Positions 63,794 through 64,000 of a DNA stretch of 64,000 nucleotides are shown here, one piece after another (position 1 is the first letter of the stretch; each line of letters starts with the position of its first letter). The stretch is from Argyresthia goedartella (Eukaryota; Arthropoda; Insecta; Lepidoptera; Argyresthiidae): NCBI GenBank assembly GCA_949825045.1, contig OX463829.1, positions 868,001 through 932,000 of the forward strand, given 5' to 3'. Made by a program: the position numbers and the translations under genes. The notes under the pieces are model-generated. The model did no database searches. It saw only the letters and a list, made by a program, of their open reading frames with translations, and was not told the DNA's origin.

Positions 63794-64000
63794 ACCGCAC
63801 CGTAGTCACACCACAGCAGCCGAACACACCCTTGACCATTAAAACACCTCGTTTTTCCCCAGATGGGGTGGCAGAGGCACAACGTAGCCATTCAAGTCAC
63901 AATAATAGGCCTTTTCTCAGGTGAAATGGCCGAGGCATCTTCACATAATACATCTAAACTTCTTATCACCATGAATTTTTTGACATGTACCATAATTTTG
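63794..64000. other. no gene recognised
   Basis: Unassigned DNA to the window end. 'GGGGTGGCAGAGGCACAACG' near 63864 resembles 'GGGGCGGCAGAGGCGCACTC' at 20034, so both may be parts of one unnamed repeat. Confidence 0.35.

Overview
This window looks like nuclear DNA of an insect, most likely a moth or butterfly. Spliced exons with GT/AG boundaries sit in very long introns, and most of the sequence is transposable elements of kinds common in insects (jockey, CR1-like, BEL/Pao, Mag-like and errantivirus-like gypsy, Tc1-like, Transib-like). Five copies of a roughly 400-bp repeat ending in 'CTTGACCGGTTTT' are the type I associate with Lepidoptera. That assignment is from memory, not from a search. 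No rRNA, complete tRNA or CRISPR array was seen.

Two host genes can be supported and they converge. Gene 1 (plus strand) has exons at about 13328-13480, 19882-19940 and 50783-50938, with matching intron phases, a stop at 50936 and an AATAAA at 51266. Its last intron is 30.8 kb. Gene 2 (minus strand) has an exon at 60890-60699 encoding the end of an R7-family RGS domain and a likely last exon at 51578-51468 followed at once by AATAAA. The two 3' ends are about 190 bp apart. In both genes a short tandem array has grown from the 3' part of an exon plus its splice donor: four 162-bp units in gene 1 and about ten 113-138-bp units in gene 2.

Layout. 1-13.3 kb: an intact jockey-type ORF2 (2105-4753), a BEL/Pao fragment, a Transib-like relic, an intron-containing tyrosine-recombinase element (7422-9117) with its own deletion derivative directly behind it, and a CR1-like reverse transcriptase. 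13.3-20 kb: gene 1 exons around a decayed gypsy of CsRn1 type. 20-31 kb: a CR1-like family ('CR1-X', about six copies in the window), one copy split by a second CR1-like element with PHD-finger and esterase-like ORF1 parts, itself hit by the lepidopteran repeat. 31.4-36 kb: a nearly intact Mag-like gypsy with 132-bp LTRs and a GGTAG target duplication. 37-50.3 kb: a nested stack, a Transib-like transposase gene broken by a Tc1-like transposon, which contains two further non-LTR elements. 50.8-64 kb: the two gene ends, the RGS-derived minisatellite, an old errantivirus-like provirus inside that array, and more CR1-X pieces.

Most mobile-element genes are broken. The better preserved are the jockey ORF2, the CR1-like pair at 43.4-48.5 kb, the tyrosine recombinase and the Mag-like gag-pol, which has a single stop near the start of gag.
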